A stretch of 64,000 nucleotides of DNA, taken from contig NZ_CP012831.1 in the NCBI RefSeq assembly GCF_001307275.1, forward strand, positions 1,054,001-1,118,000, written 5' to 3'. Position 1 is the stretch's first letter; every line of letters begins with the position of its first letter. The notes beneath the pieces are model-generated. The model was not told the DNA's origin, did no database searches, and saw nothing but the letters and a program-made list of their open reading frames with translations. A program made the translations under genes and the position numbers. Origin of the DNA: Pseudomonas fluorescens (GTDB lineage Bacteria; Pseudomonadota; Gammaproteobacteria; Pseudomonadales; Pseudomonadaceae). Of this stretch, positions 36,203 through 46,726 are shown piece after piece.

Positions 36203-36230
36203 GGCCCGCAGCTTAGCACTCCCGCGCCCA

Positions 36231-36333
36231 TATCGTTATAACCCGATATAGCGATTTGTTCGGCATTCAGATCAAATCCATATTGGTGTATCGCGAAATA
36301 ACGATTTAAGGTTCGCTCTATCGCGATATAGCG
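36231..36333 (+). promoter_or_regulatory. Cluster of TATCGCGATA-type operators
   Basis: Related sites crowd the acpH-arsR gap: TATCGTTATA (36231), CGATATAGCG (36244), TATCGCGAAATA (36289) and CTATCGCGATATAGCG (36318). The last contains a perfect 10-bp palindrome at 36319-36328. The most likely reader is the ArsR-type protein encoded directly downstream, acting by autorepression. Confidence 0.7.
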
Positions 36334-36361
36334 TTTTACTCACCCCCCGAGCCTGCCACCC

Positions 36362-36664
36362 ATGACCCTCGACCTCGACGAAATAATAAAAGCCCTGGCG
36401 CACCCAGTACGGCGAGACATCCTCAACTGGCTCAAAGACCCCAAGGTCCAGTTCCCCGAGCAGTTGCACAACCACGAGTTCGGCATTTGCGCCGGGCAGA
36501 TCGACCAGCGTTGCGGCCTGTCGCAATCCACGGTGTCTGCGCACTTGGCGGTGTTGCAACGGGCGGGGCTGATCACCAGCCAGAAGGTCGGTCAATGGCA
36601 CTTCTTCAAACGCAACGAGGAAGTGATCCAGCAGTTCCTCAAGCAGATGAGCCAAGAGCTCTGA
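36362..36664 (+). CDS. ArsR family transcriptional regulator
   Basis: A 100-residue winged-helix repressor with the helix-turn-helix CGLSQSTVSAHLAVLQRAGL (51-70). There is no metal-binding CVC box. Cysteines C43 and C51 flank the start of the recognition region, so thiol or electrophile sensing is possible. It heads an operon with an MFS exporter and XenB, 17 bases before the former. Confidence 0.9.
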   Translation: MTLDLDEIIKALAHPVRRDILNWLKDPKVQFPEQLHNHEFGICAGQIDQRCGLSQSTVSAHLAVLQRAGLITSQKVGQWHFFKRNEEVIQQFLKQMSQEL

Positions 36665-36681
36665 CCCGACAAGGACCCATC

Positions 36682-37848
36682 ATGCCCCTCTCACTCCTGA
36701 TCCTGGCCCTGAGCGCCTTCGCCATCGGCACCACCGAGTTCGTCATCATGGGCCTGTTGCCCGATGTGGCGGCTGACCTGGGCGTGTCGATTCCCGGCGC
36801 CGGCTGGCTGGTGACCGGCTACGCCCTGGGCGTGGCCATCGGCGCACCGTTCATGGCCCTGGCCACCGCCCGGCTGCCGCGCAAGGCCGCCCTGGTGGCG
36901 CTGATGGGGATTTTCATCGTCGGCAACCTGCTCTGCGCGATCGCCAGCGACTACAACGTGCTGATGTTCGCCCGGGTCGTCACCGCCCTGTGCCACGGCG
37001 CGTTCTTCGGCATCGGTTCGGTGGTGGCCGCCGGCCTGGTGGCGCCCAACAAGCGCGCCTCGGCCGTGGCCCTGATGTTCACCGGCCTGACCCTGGCCAA
37101 TGTGCTCGGCGTGCCGTTGGGCACCGCACTGGGCCAGGAGGCCGGCTGGCGTTCGACCTTCTGGGCGGTGACCGTCATCGGTGTGATTGCGCTGATCGGC
37201 CTGATTCGTTTCCTGCCAGCCAAGCGCGATGAAGAGAAACTCGACATGCGCTCGGAACTGGTAGCGCTCAAAGGCGCCGGCCTGTGGCTGTCCCTGAGCA
37301 TGACCGCGCTGTTCTCCGCGTCGGTGTTCACCCTGTTCACCTACGTCGCCCCGCTGCTGGGCGAAGTGACCGGCGTGTCGCCCCGTGGCGTGACCTGGAC
37401 CCTGGTGCTGATCGGCCTGGGCCTGACCCTGGGCAACATCATCGGCGGCAAGCTGGCGGACAAGAGCCTGGCGAACACCCTGATGGGCGTCTTCCTCACC
37501 ATGGCCGTGGTGTCCACCGTCCTGAGCTGGACCAGCGTGGCGCTGATCCCCAGTGAAATCACCCTGTTCCTCTGGGCCACCGCCTGCTTCGCTGCCGTGC
37601 CGGCCCTGCAAGTCAACGTGGTGACCTTCGGCAAAGACGCACCCAACCTGGTGTCCACCCTGAACATCGGCGCCTTCAACATCGGCAACGCCCTGGGCGC
37701 CTGGGTCGGCGGCAGCGTCATCGACCATGGCCTGGGCCTGACCTCCGTGCCCCTGGCCGCCGGCGCGCTGGCCGTGCTGGCGCTGCTGGTCACCCTGATC
37801 ACTTTCCGCCAGGGCGGCAATGCCGACCTGGCCCCGGCGACTCATTGA
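36682..37848 (+). CDS. MFS exporter (AraJ-like)
   Basis: A 388-residue, 12-helix major facilitator resembling the AraJ/sugar-efflux-drug group: FAIGTTEFVIMGLLPDVA at the start and GYALGVAIGAPFMALATARL at helix 2. It sits between the ArsR repressor and XenB, so it probably exports a toxic compound or its reduction product. ATG 36682 matches the family; the open frame runs further upstream over arsR. Confidence 0.9.
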   Translation: MPLSLLILALSAFAIGTTEFVIMGLLPDVAADLGVSIPGAGWLVTGYALGVAIGAPFMALATARLPRKAALVALMGIFIVGNLLCAIASDYNVLMFARVVTALCHGAFFGIGSVVAAGLVAPNKRASAVALMFTGLTLANVLGVPLGTALGQEAGWRSTFWAVTVIGVIALIGLIRFLPAKRDEEKLDMRSELVALKGAGLWLSLSMTALFSASVFTLFTYVAPLLGEVTGVSPRGVTWTLVLIGLGLTLGNIIGGKLADKSLANTLMGVFLTMAVVSTVLSWTSVALIPSEITLFLWATACFAAVPALQVNVVTFGKDAPNLVSTLNIGAFNIGNALGAWVGGSVIDHGLGLTSVPLAAGALAVLALLVTLITFRQGGNADLAPATH

Positions 37849-37880
37849 TTTAACCCTTCCACTTTCGAGGTTGTATTTTC

Positions 37881-38930
37881 ATGGCGACTATTTTCGACCC
37901 TATCAAACTCGGCGACATCGAGCTGAAGAACCGCATCATCATGGCTCCACTCACCCGCTGCCGCGCCGACGCAGGCCGCGTCCCCAACGCGCTGATGGCC
38001 GAGTACTACGTGCAACGCGCCTCCGCTGGCCTGATCCTCAGCGAAGCCACGTCCGTCACGCCGATGGGCGTGGGCTACCCGGACACCCCGGGCATCTGGT
38101 CCAACGACCAGGTGCGCGGCTGGGCCAACATCACCAAGGCGATCCACGGCGCCGGCGGCAAGATCTTCCTGCAACTGTGGCATGTGGGCCGGATCTCCCA
38201 TCCGTCATACCTCAATGGCGAAGCCCCCGTGGCGCCCAGCGCGATCCAGCCCAAGGGCCACGTGAGCCTGGTTCGCCCCCTGGCCGACTACCCGACGCCG
38301 CGCGCACTGGAAACCGCTGAAATCGCCGACATTGTCGACGCCTACCGTGTCGGCGCCGAGAATGCCAAGGCCGCGGGTTTCGACGGCGTGGAAATCCATG
38401 GCGCCAACGGCTACCTGCTCGACCAGTTCCTGCAAAGCAGCACCAACCAGCGCACCGACCAGTACGGCGGTTCCCTGGAAAACCGTGCCCGCCTGCTGCT
38501 GGAAGTGACCGACGCAGCCATTGAAGTCTGGGGCGCCGGCCGAGTGGGCGTGCACCTGGCGCCACGGGCCGACTCCCATGACATGGGCGACGAAAACCGT
38601 CTGGAGACGTTCAGCTACGTGGCCCGTGAACTGGGCAAGCGCGGCATCGCCTTCATCTGCTCCCGTGAGAAGGAAGGCGATGACAGCATCGGTCCGCAAC
38701 TCAAGCAGGCGTTCGGCGGCCCGTACATCGCCAACGAACGCTTCACCAAGGACAGCGCCAACGCCTGGCTGGCGGCTGGCAAGGCTGACGCGGTCGCGTT
38801 CGGGGTTCCGTTCATTGCCAACCCGGACTTGCCGGCACGCCTGAAGGCCAATGCACCGTTGAACGAGCCGCATCCTGAAACTTTCTATGGGAAAGGCCCC
38901 GTGGGGTACATTGATTACCCCGTGATGTAA
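37881..38930 (+). CDS. xenB: Xenobiotic reductase B (old yellow enzyme family)
   Basis: A 349-residue FMN-dependent ene-reductase very similar to Pseudomonas XenB, which reduces activated alkenes, nitrate esters and nitroaromatics. Signatures include MAPLTRCRADAGRVPN, WHVGRISHP and HGANGYLLDQFLQ (FMN and substrate residues His/Asn). It follows the MFS gene by 32 bases and ends at a strong terminator. Confidence 0.93.
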   Translation: MATIFDPIKLGDIELKNRIIMAPLTRCRADAGRVPNALMAEYYVQRASAGLILSEATSVTPMGVGYPDTPGIWSNDQVRGWANITKAIHGAGGKIFLQLWHVGRISHPSYLNGEAPVAPSAIQPKGHVSLVRPLADYPTPRALETAEIADIVDAYRVGAENAKAAGFDGVEIHGANGYLLDQFLQSSTNQRTDQYGGSLENRARLLLEVTDAAIEVWGAGRVGVHLAPRADSHDMGDENRLETFSYVARELGKRGIAFICSREKEGDDSIGPQLKQAFGGPYIANERFTKDSANAWLAAGKADAVAFGVPFIANPDLPARLKANAPLNEPHPETFYGKGPVGYIDYPVM

Positions 38931-38948
38931 GCTCGCACCAGCCGTTTT

Positions 38949-38989
38949 ATAAAAAAGCCCCGACTCGAAAGAGCCGGGGCTTTTTTTAT
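38949..38989 (+). terminator. Rho-independent terminator after xenB
   Basis: AAAAAAGCCCCG and CCGGGGCTTTTTTT with a short loop, 20 bases after the xenB stop. Confidence 0.92.
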
Positions 38990-39252
38990 ACCTGTAAAAC
39001 TTCGGCCACGCGCAATCAACGCGAACAGCAACATTAAATAACAAGGCAACTTTCATCTGGCGTGGATTCAATCACGCAACGGCGCTAATAATAACGCTCG
39101 AACGCACCAACCACTGATATAAAGGATTGAAACTTACACTTCACCCAGCCACACATTAAGAACTTTAACATTCCAGCAACACCCACTAACCAGACACCAT
39201 CAGTTTGCAGGCGAACGCCAGTGAACCGTGTACTTATGAGAGATGCCTTACC

Positions 39253-39768
39253 ATGAACATCCTGAAAAACTTCATTCTCGCCCTCCTGCTGGGCCCCGCC
39301 ATGGTTGCCCACAGCCAGGCCAATACCGAAGTGACCGTGGAGATTGCCAACAACACCCGCGGCACATTGAAAATGAACAACCTGTTAACCGACCCACCCC
39401 AGGCCGAGGATTTTTCCTTGAGCGCCCACGACATCGATCCAACATCAAGTTATAGATTCCATATCGAGCACTTCAGGGATTACACCTACCCCGGAGCCGG
39501 CTGGCGCCCGACATTAAAAAAAGTCAAACCTGTCGAACTGGTCCTTAATTATGAAATGAGCCATTTCAACTTTGAATGTCAAATGCACACTCGCTTGCAG
39601 GTCTCCATCGTGCCTGGCGTTTTGGAACCCAGCTATAAGCCCACTTGGAAGAGCAGGACGACTTACACCGGCAATGGCGAATACACGTGCCGCTCGGAAA
39701 TTTCCCGGAAGATGCTTGAGCCCCCCTTCAACTACACCGTTCGCCTCATTATCGAACCAGGTCGGTGA
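39253..39768 (+). CDS. Secreted protein of unknown function
   Basis: A 171-residue protein with a signal peptide (MNILKNFILALLLGPAMVAHSQA) and a mature part rich in beta-strand patterns. It contains two cysteines (FECQ and YTCR) that could pair. I do not recognise the family. The 260 bases upstream are clearly AT-richer than the surrounding genome, and there is no operon partner. ATG 39253 is chosen because the signal peptide begins there. Confidence 0.7.
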   Translation: MNILKNFILALLLGPAMVAHSQANTEVTVEIANNTRGTLKMNNLLTDPPQAEDFSLSAHDIDPTSSYRFHIEHFRDYTYPGAGWRPTLKKVKPVELVLNYEMSHFNFECQMHTRLQVSIVPGVLEPSYKPTWKSRTTYTGNGEYTCRSEISRKMLEPPFNYTVRLIIEPGR

Positions 39769-39981
39769 GCCTGCGGCCCCGCCAAGACGTTGACATGAGC
39801 CGGCGATTCTCCTGCAAGCTTACTCCGTGGGATCGGGAGCCGACGGAGTCGCTGCCGGTCACGAAACAAATCCCCTACAAAATTTGTTCATGATTGCCTT
39901 TCAACCACGACAGCATTCAGTTTATAAAAGCTATTTCGAACTCTTGTCATGAAACAAGCCGAAGCAATTACGCATTTTGTT
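39769..39981. other. Intergenic region between convergent genes
   Basis: No gene seen. A short CTCCG/CGGAG inverted repeat near 39824-39849 may help to end transcription. Confidence 0.4.
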
Positions 39982-40614
39982 TCATTTGCGCAGGCTAGGG
40001 CTCAGGCGCAGCATATCCAGCCCGATATCCACCCAGCGCTCAGCCTCACCGGCCAGGGGGAAGCTATCGGGGGCCAGCAGCCACTGATAAAGAATACCGT
40101 CGACATAGGCATGCAGGGCAATCGCCGCCCTTTCCGGTTCCAGGTCCGCCGGTAGCTGGCCACGATTCATCGCATTGCGCAACGACAAGGCAATACGCAC
40201 ATTACAGTCGAGACTGACCTGGCGCCGCTGCTGGCGCAGATCGCACATTTCATCGGTGAATTCACACTTATGGAACAGAATCTCATTAATGCGTCGGGTC
40301 TTCGGGTCCAGGGCAACTTGTTGAAACAATTGCACCAGCAGCTTGCGCGTACAGCCCAGCGGGTCAAGCTCCTCTTCATTCTCACTGGCGCGGGCCAGGT
40401 CATCGAGCGGCTCATGCAAGGTATCGAGCATGGCCTGGAGCAGGTCCGCCTTGTTGCTGAAATGCCAATAGATAGCACCGCGCGTCACGCCGGCCAGCGT
40501 CGCGATATCCGCCAGAGTGGTGCGGGCCACGCCTCGCTCGAAGAACGCCTTTTCGGCCGCTTCGACTATCTGGCTGCGAGTCTCCTGGGCTTCCTCTTTG
40601 GTACGACGGACCAT
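39982..40614 (-). CDS. emhR: TetR family repressor EmhR/TtgR
   Basis: A 210-residue TetR repressor, the same length as TtgR and very like it ([31 protein letters not shown]). The C-terminal domain would bind antibiotics, solvents or plant phenolics and release the operator between this gene and the efflux operon. ATG 40614 matches the family; four extra in-frame residues are possible. Confidence 0.92.
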   Translation of the reverse strand: MVRRTKEEAQETRSQIVEAAEKAFFERGVARTTLADIATLAGVTRGAIYWHFSNKADLLQAMLDTLHEPLDDLARASENEEELDPLGCTRKLLVQLFQQVALDPKTRRINEILFHKCEFTDEMCDLRQQRRQVSLDCNVRIALSLRNAMNRGQLPADLEPERAAIALHAYVDGILYQWLLAPDSFPLAGEAERWVDIGLDMLRLSPSLRK

Positions 40615-40765
40615 GGCAGTAAACACCTCAATCAGGATTGCGTCAGCAATGCGTAAGAATCAGCAGAGCAAAATACGAGGCGACGTCGCTTGAAGCGCGT
40701 CCCCTCCGATCTACTCAGGCCCTTTGTCAGGCTTTTGTAAATCCGGATATTACGCAATTTGGCTG

Positions 40766-40796
40766 TTTACAAACAACCGTGTACGTAAGTATATTT
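40766..40796. promoter_or_regulatory. EmhR/TtgR operator
   Basis: TTACAAACAACC followed by GTACGTAAGTATATT, nearly identical to the P. putida TtgR operator as I recall it. The outer TTAC/GTAA form an imperfect palindrome. It lies 90 bases before emhA and 150 from emhR, so it can control both divergent genes. Confidence 0.8.
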
Positions 40797-40883
40797 CTTA
40801 GCATCCTACTAATTGAATTACTGCTGCTTTTTTACCTTCCACCTTCGAGTGCGCCCCTTGCGCGCCTGGACCCGAGGATTTCC

Positions 40884-42041
40884 ATGCAATTCAAGCCAGC
40901 TGTTACCGCTCTGGTTACCGCCATCGCCCTGGCATCGCTGCTCAGTGGATGCAAAAAGGAAGAGGCTGCGCCTGCACCGCCCCCTCCTCAGGTCGGCGTC
41001 GTAACCCTCAAGACCCAGCCCTTCACCTTGACCTCGGAACTGCCGGGCCGCACCAGCGCGTTCCGCGTCGCCGAAGTACGGCCACAGGTCAACGGCATCA
41101 TTCTCAAGCGTCTGTTCAAGGAAGGCGCCGACGTCAAGGCCGGCCAGCAGCTGTACCAGATCGACCCTGCGGTCTACGAAGCGACCCTCAAGAGCGCCGA
41201 GGCCAACCTGCGCTCCACCAAGTCGATTGCCGACCGCTACAAGCAACTGGTGGATGAGCAGGCGGTGAGCCGTCAGGAATACGATACCGCCGTGGCCAAT
41301 CGCCTGGAATCGGAAGCCAATCTGCAGACGGCCCAGATCAACGTGCGCTACACCAAGGTCTACGCACCGATTTCCGGTCGCATCGGCCGCTCCTCGGTCA
41401 CCGAGGGTGCGCTGGTGAGCAACGGCCAGGCTGATGCCCTGGCAACCATTCAGCAACTGGACCCGATCTATGTCGACGTGACGCAGAGCTCGGTCGAGCT
41501 GCTGCAACTGCGCCGCGAACTGGAAAGCGGCCGTTTGCAAAAGGCCGGCGAGAACGCAGCCATGGTCAAGCTGACCCTGGAAGACGGCAGCCAGTATCCG
41601 CACGAAGGCAAGCTGGAGTTCTCTGAAGTGTCGGTTGACCAGACCACCGGCTCCGTGACCTTGCGCGCCGTATTCCCCAACCCTGACCACACCCTGCTGC
41701 CGGGCATGTTCGTCCACGCCCAATTGCAGGCCGGTGTGAACAGCGCGGCGATCCTGGCACCGCAACAAGGCGTGACCCGCGACCTCAAGGGCGCGCCAAC
41801 CGCGCTGGTGGTGGGTGCGGACAACAAGGTCGAGCTGCGCCAGCTCAAGGCCAGCCGCACCGTCGGCAGCCAGTGGCTGATCGAAGACGGGCTCAAGGCC
41901 GGCGATCGCCTGATCACCGAAGGGTTGCAGTTCGTCCGCCCTGGCGTGGAGGTCAAGGCCACCGAAGCCACCAACGTAGGCACCAAGAACCCGGCCCCCG
42001 CAAAGGCAGCTGATAAAGCCGCCGGCGGCAAAGGGGAGTAA
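40884..42041 (+). CDS. emhA: RND efflux periplasmic adaptor
   Basis: A 385-residue membrane-fusion lipoprotein (lipobox LLSGC, Cys24). It has the biotinyl-lipoyl halves (EVRPQVNGIILKRLFKEGADVKAGQ, VYAPISGRIGRSSVTEGALV), a helical hairpin and a beta-barrel. It joins the pump to the outer-membrane channel. GAGG supports ATG 40884. It is homologous to MexA/TtgA and the first gene of emhABC. Confidence 0.94.
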   Translation: MQFKPAVTALVTAIALASLLSGCKKEEAAPAPPPPQVGVVTLKTQPFTLTSELPGRTSAFRVAEVRPQVNGIILKRLFKEGADVKAGQQLYQIDPAVYEATLKSAEANLRSTKSIADRYKQLVDEQAVSRQEYDTAVANRLESEANLQTAQINVRYTKVYAPISGRIGRSSVTEGALVSNGQADALATIQQLDPIYVDVTQSSVELLQLRRELESGRLQKAGENAAMVKLTLEDGSQYPHEGKLEFSEVSVDQTTGSVTLRAVFPNPDHTLLPGMFVHAQLQAGVNSAAILAPQQGVTRDLKGAPTALVVGADNKVELRQLKASRTVGSQWLIEDGLKAGDRLITEGLQFVRPGVEVKATEATNVGTKNPAPAKAADKAAGGKGE

Positions 42042-42044
42042 ACC

Positions 42045-45000
42045 ATGTCGAAATTTTTCATCGACCGTCCGATTTTCGCCTGGGTGATCGCCCTGGTGAT
42101 CATGCTGGTCGGGGCTCTATCGATTCTCAAATTGCCGATCAACCAGTACCCGAGCATCGCACCGCCGGCCATTGCCATCCAGGTGACCTACCCGGGTGCG
42201 TCCGCGCAGACCGTGCAGGACACCGTGGTGCAGGTCATCGAGCAGCAGCTCAACGGTATCGACAACCTGCGTTATGTGTCCTCGGAAAGTAACTCCGACG
42301 GCAGCATGACCATCACCGCGACCTTCGAGCAGGGCACCAACTCCGATACCGCCCAGGTCCAGGTCCAGAACAAGCTGAACCTGGCCACTCCATTGCTGCC
42401 GCAAGAAGTGCAGCAACAGGGCATCCGCGTCACCAAGTCAGTGAGAAACTTCCTGATGGTGATCGGCGTGGTGTCGCGTGACGGCAGCATGACCCGGGAA
42501 GACTTGTCCAACTACATCGTGTCCAACATGCAGGACCCGATCTCGCGCACCGCCGGTGTCGGTGACTTCCAGGTGTTCGGCGCCCAGTACGCCATGCGCA
42601 TCTGGCTCGACCCGGCCAAGTTGAACAACTTCAACCTGACCCCGGTGGATGTGAGCACGGCCATTTCCGCGCAGAACGTCCAGATCGCCTCCGGCCAGCT
42701 CGGCGGCCTGCCTGCCATGCCCGGCCAGCAACTGAACGCCACCATCATCGGCAAGACCCGCCTGCAGACCGCCGAGCAGTTCAAGGCCATCTTGCTCAAG
42801 GTCAATCCGGACGGCTCGCAAGTGCGTGTCGGCGATGTGGCGGATGTCGCCCTCGGCGGTGAAAACTACAGCATCAACGCCCAGTTCAACGGCCTCCCGG
42901 CTTCCGGGCTGGCGGTGAGGCTCGCCACCGGCGCCAACGCCCTCGACACGGCCAAGGCCCTGCGCAAGACCGTCGACGACCTCAAGCCATTCTTCCCGCA
43001 AGGCCTGGAAGTGGTGTTCCCGTACGACACCACCCCGGTGGTGAGCGAATCGATCAAGGGCGTGGTCGAGACCCTGGTCGAAGCGGTCGTGCTGGTGTTC
43101 CTGGTGATGTTCCTGTTCCTGCAGAATTTCCGCGCCACCATCATCACCACGATGACCGTGCCGGTGGTACTGCTGGGCACCTTCGGGATCCTCGCGGCAT
43201 TCGGCTTCAGTATCAACACCCTGACCATGTTCGGCATGGTGCTGGCCATCGGCTTGCTGGTGGACGACGCCATCGTCGTGGTGGAAAACGTCGAACGGGT
43301 GATGAGCGAAGAAGGCCTGTCGCCCAAGGAAGCCACGAAAAAATCCATGGGCCAGATCCAGGGGGCCCTGGTGGGTATCGCCCTGGTGCTCTCGGCGGTA
43401 CTGCTGCCGATGGCGTTCTTCGGCGGGTCCACCGGTGTGATCTACAAGCAGTTCTCCATCACCATCGTCTCGGCCATGGCCCTGTCGGTACTGGTGGCAC
43501 TGATCTTCACCCCTGCCCTGTGCGCCACCATGCTCAAGGCCATTCCGAAAGGCGAGCACGGCACGCCGAAACGCGGCTTCTTCGGCTGGTTCAACCGCAG
43601 CTTCGACCGTGGCGTCAGGAGCTACGAACGTGGCGTGGGCAACATGCTCAAGCACAAGGCCCCGTACCTGCTGGCCTACGTGATCATCGTGGTCGGCATG
43701 GTCTGGCTGTTCACCCGTATCCCGACAGCGTTCCTGCCGGAAGAAGACCAGGGCGTGCTGTTTGCCCAGGTACAGACACCGGCCGGCTCCAGTGCCGAGC
43801 GCACCCAGGTGGTGGTGGACAACATGCGCGAGTTCCTGCTGCGCCCCAGCAAGGACGGCGGCGAAGGCGACGGTGTGGCCTCGGTGTTCACCGTGACCGG
43901 CTTCAACTTCGCCGGTCGTGGCCAAAGCTCGGGCCTGGCATTCATCATGCTCAAGCCGTGGGAAGAGCGTAACGCTGACAACACCGTGTTCAAGATCGCT
44001 GGCCGCGCCCAGCAACACTTCTTCACCTTCCGCGACGCCATGGTGTTCGCCTTCGCCCCGCCGGCGGTGATGGAACTGGGTAACGCCACCGGTTTCGACG
44101 TGTTCCTGCAGGACCGTGCCGGCATCGGCCACGACAAGCTGATGGAAGCCCGTAACCAGTTCCTGGGCATGGCGTCCCAAAGCAAGGTGCTGGCCCAGGT
44201 ACGTCCGAACGGTCTGAACGATGAACCGCAATACCAGTTGGAAATCGATGACGAGAAAGCCAGCGCGCTGGGCATCACGCTCTCGGAGATCAACAACACC
44301 CTGTCGATTGCACTGGGCAGTAACTATGTGAACGACTTCATCGACCGTGGTCGGGTGAAACGGGTGTACGTCCAGGGCCAGCCGAACTCGCGCATGAGCC
44401 CCGAGGACCTGCAGAAGTGGTACGTGCGCAACAGCGCCGGGACCATGGTGCCGTTCTCTGCGTTCGCCAAGGGCGAGTGGGTCTACGGCTCGCCGAAACT
44501 GGCGCGTTACAACGGCGTGGAAGCGATGGAGATCCTCGGTACCCCGGCACCGGGTTACTCCACCGGTGAAGCCATGGCCGAAGTCGAAGCCATCGCCAAG
44601 AAGCTGCCGGCCGGTGTCGGTATTTCCTGGACGGGCCTGTCCTATGAGGAACGCCTGTCGGGTTCCCAGGCGCCGGCGTTGTATGCCTTGTCGCTGCTGA
44701 TGGTGTTCCTGTGCCTGGCGGCGCTGTATGAGAGTTGGTCGATTCCGATCGCGGTCATGCTCGTGGTGCCACTGGGGATCATCGGTGCCTTGATGGCCAC
44801 CAGCTTGCGCGGCCTGTCCAACGATGTGTACTTCCAGGTGGGCCTGTTGACAACCATCGGCCTGGCGGCGAAAAACGCCATTCTGATCGTGGAGTTCGCC
44901 AAGGAACTTCACGAACAGGGACGAACGCTGGTGGAAGCCGCCATCGAAGCCTGTAGGATGCGTCTGCGGCCGATTATCATGACCTCGCTGGCGTTCGTCC

Positions 45001-45209
45001 TCGGCGTGGTCCCGCTGGCGATTTCCACCGGCGCCGGCTCGGGCAGCCAACACGCCATTGGCACCGGTGTGATCGGCGGCATGTTGACCGCTACCATCCT
45101 GGCGATTTTCTGGGTGCCCTTGTTCTTCGTGACCGTGTCGTCGATAGGTCGCCGCAAAAATGCGGACCAGGACGATACTCCTGAAACTTCTAAAGAGGCT
45201 GGCCAATGA
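42045..45209 (+). CDS. emhB: RND efflux pump, inner-membrane transporter
   Basis: A 1054-residue HAE1-type proton/drug antiporter with 12 membrane helices and two large periplasmic loops. The N terminus [17 protein letters not shown], the proton-relay DD in [17 protein letters not shown] and the lysine in [19 protein letters not shown] are present. It exports hydrophobic antibiotics and aromatic hydrocarbons, by analogy to EmhB, TtgB and MexB. It begins 3 bases after emhA. Confidence 0.95.
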   Translation: MSKFFIDRPIFAWVIALVIMLVGALSILKLPINQYPSIAPPAIAIQVTYPGASAQTVQDTVVQVIEQQLNGIDNLRYVSSESNSDGSMTITATFEQGTNSDTAQVQVQNKLNLATPLLPQEVQQQGIRVTKSVRNFLMVIGVVSRDGSMTREDLSNYIVSNMQDPISRTAGVGDFQVFGAQYAMRIWLDPAKLNNFNLTPVDVSTAISAQNVQIASGQLGGLPAMPGQQLNATIIGKTRLQTAEQFKAILLKVNPDGSQVRVGDVADVALGGENYSINAQFNGLPASGLAVRLATGANALDTAKALRKTVDDLKPFFPQGLEVVFPYDTTPVVSESIKGVVETLVEAVVLVFLVMFLFLQNFRATIITTMTVPVVLLGTFGILAAFGFSINTLTMFGMVLAIGLLVDDAIVVVENVERVMSEEGLSPKEATKKSMGQIQGALVGIALVLSAVLLPMAFFGGSTGVIYKQFSITIVSAMALSVLVALIFTPALCATMLKAIPKGEHGTPKRGFFGWFNRSFDRGVRSYERGVGNMLKHKAPYLLAYVIIVVGMVWLFTRIPTAFLPEEDQGVLFAQVQTPAGSSAERTQVVVDNMREFLLRPSKDGGEGDGVASVFTVTGFNFAGRGQSSGLAFIMLKPWEERNADNTVFKIAGRAQQHFFTFRDAMVFAFAPPAVMELGNATGFDVFLQDRAGIGHDKLMEARNQFLGMASQSKVLAQVRPNGLNDEPQYQLEIDDEKASALGITLSEINNTLSIALGSNYVNDFIDRGRVKRVYVQGQPNSRMSPEDLQKWYVRNSAGTMVPFSAFAKGEWVYGSPKLARYNGVEAMEILGTPAPGYSTGEAMAEVEAIAKKLPAGVGISWTGLSYEERLSGSQAPALYALSLLMVFLCLAALYESWSIPIAVMLVVPLGIIGALMATSLRGLSNDVYFQVGLLTTIGLAAKNAILIVEFAKELHEQGRTLVEAAIEACRMRLRPIIMTSLAFVLGVVPLAISTGAGSGSQHAIGTGVIGGMLTATILAIFWVPLFFVTVSSIGRRKNADQDDTPETSKEAGQ

Positions 45210-46663
45210 GCAAGTCGCTCCTCTCCCTGACCATCGCCGCCGTCGTGCTCAGCGGCTGCTCGCTGATCCCCGACTATCAGCGGCCCGAAGCACCGGTCGC
45301 GGCGCAATACCCGCAAGGGCCGGCCTACGAGGCGGCCAATGCGCCCGGCCAGGCCGCCGCCGAGCAAGGCTGGAAACAGTTTTTCCATGACCCGGCGTTG
45401 CAACAGCTGATCCAGGTCGCCTTGGAAAACAACCGCGACCTGCGTGTCGCGGCGCTGAACATCGATGCCTACGCCGCGCAATACCGCATCCAGCGCGCGG
45501 ACCTGTTCCCGGCCGTCTCGGCCACCGGCTCCGGTAGTCGCCAGCGGGTACCGGCACGGGCTTCGCAAACCGGCGAAGCGGCGATCAGCAGTTCCTATTC
45601 GGCAACCTTGGGCATCAGCGCCTATGAACTGGACCTGTTCGGTCGGGTTCGCAGCCTGAGCGAGCAAGCATTGCAAAGCTACTTCGCCACCGAAGAAGCC
45701 CGCCGCAGCACCCAGATCAGCCTGGTGGCCAACGTCGCCAATGCCTACCTGACCTGGCAGGCCGACAAGGAACTGCTCAAGCTGACCCAGGAAACCCTCG
45801 GGGCCTACGAGCAAAGCTTCAAGCTGACCTCGCGCAGCGCCGAAGTCGGCGTGGCCTCGGCCCTGGACCTGAGCCAGGCGCGTACCGCGGTGGAAAACGC
45901 CCGTGTGCAACTGGCCCGCTACACTCGCCAGGTCGCCCAGGACGAAAACAGCCTGACCCTGCTGCTGGGCACCGGCCTGCCGGCCAACCTGAACTCGCAA
46001 CCGTTGAGCGATGACCTGCTCAGCGAAGTGCCGGCCGGGCTGCCGTCGGACCTGCTGCAACGTCGTCCGGACATCCTCCAGGCCGAACGCAACCTGCTGG
46101 CCGCCAACGCCAACATCGGCGCCGCGCGGGCCGCGTTCTTCCCGAGCATCAGCCTGACGGCCAACGCCGGCACCTTGAGCCCGGACCTGTCCGGCCTGTT
46201 CAAGGGCGGTTCGGGCACCTGGACCTTCGCGCCGCAGATCAACCTGCCGATCTTCAACGCCGGCAGCCTGCGAGCGAGCCTGGACTACGCCAAGATCCAG
46301 AAAGACATCAACGTCGCGCAGTACGAGAAGTCGATTCAGACAGCGTTCCAGGAAGTCTCCGACGGCCTGGCCGCACGCCAGACCTACAACGAACAGTTGC
46401 AGGCCCAGACCGACTTCGTTGCCGCCAACCAGGACTACTACCGCCTGGCCGAGCGTCGCTACCGCATCGGCGTCGACAGCAACCTGACCTTCCTCGACGC
46501 CCAACGCCAGTTGTTCAGCGCGCAACAGTCGCTGATCACTGACCGCCTTGCGCAACTGACCAGCGAGGTCAATTTGTACAAGGCACTGGGCGGTGGTTGG
46601 AATGCCGAGACGGGCAAGAACGAACCGGTGAAAGAAGAAGCGCCGAAGATGAAGTTGTTCTGA
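45206..46663 (+). CDS. emhC: RND efflux outer-membrane channel
   Basis: A 485-residue TolC/OprM-type lipoprotein (lipobox VVLSGC). Two internally homologous outer-membrane-efflux repeats (about 60-260 and 280-470) form the barrel and helical tunnel. Its ATG overlaps the emhB stop by 4 bases. A terminator follows at once. Confidence 0.94.
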   Translation: MSKSLLSLTIAAVVLSGCSLIPDYQRPEAPVAAQYPQGPAYEAANAPGQAAAEQGWKQFFHDPALQQLIQVALENNRDLRVAALNIDAYAAQYRIQRADLFPAVSATGSGSRQRVPARASQTGEAAISSSYSATLGISAYELDLFGRVRSLSEQALQSYFATEEARRSTQISLVANVANAYLTWQADKELLKLTQETLGAYEQSFKLTSRSAEVGVASALDLSQARTAVENARVQLARYTRQVAQDENSLTLLLGTGLPANLNSQPLSDDLLSEVPAGLPSDLLQRRPDILQAERNLLAANANIGAARAAFFPSISLTANAGTLSPDLSGLFKGGSGTWTFAPQINLPIFNAGSLRASLDYAKIQKDINVAQYEKSIQTAFQEVSDGLAARQTYNEQLQAQTDFVAANQDYYRLAERRYRIGVDSNLTFLDAQRQLFSAQQSLITDRLAQLTSEVNLYKALGGGWNAETGKNEPVKEEAPKMKLF

Positions 46664-46688
46664 TGGATGCCTGACCGCTGAAACACGA

Positions 46689-46714
46689 AGCCCACCGAAA
46701 GGTGGGCTTTTTTG
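46689..46714 (+). terminator. Rho-independent terminator of emhABC
   Basis: AGCCCACC-GAAA-GGTGGGCT followed by TTTTTTG, 26 bases after emhC. Confidence 0.93.
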
Positions 46715-46726
46715 TTTGTGCCTGCT

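Noticed and set aside
42438-45206. 922-residue open frame antisense to emhB
   Set aside because: It is rich in His, Gln, Gly and Val as expected from the complement of GC-rich coding DNA, and emhB is certain.
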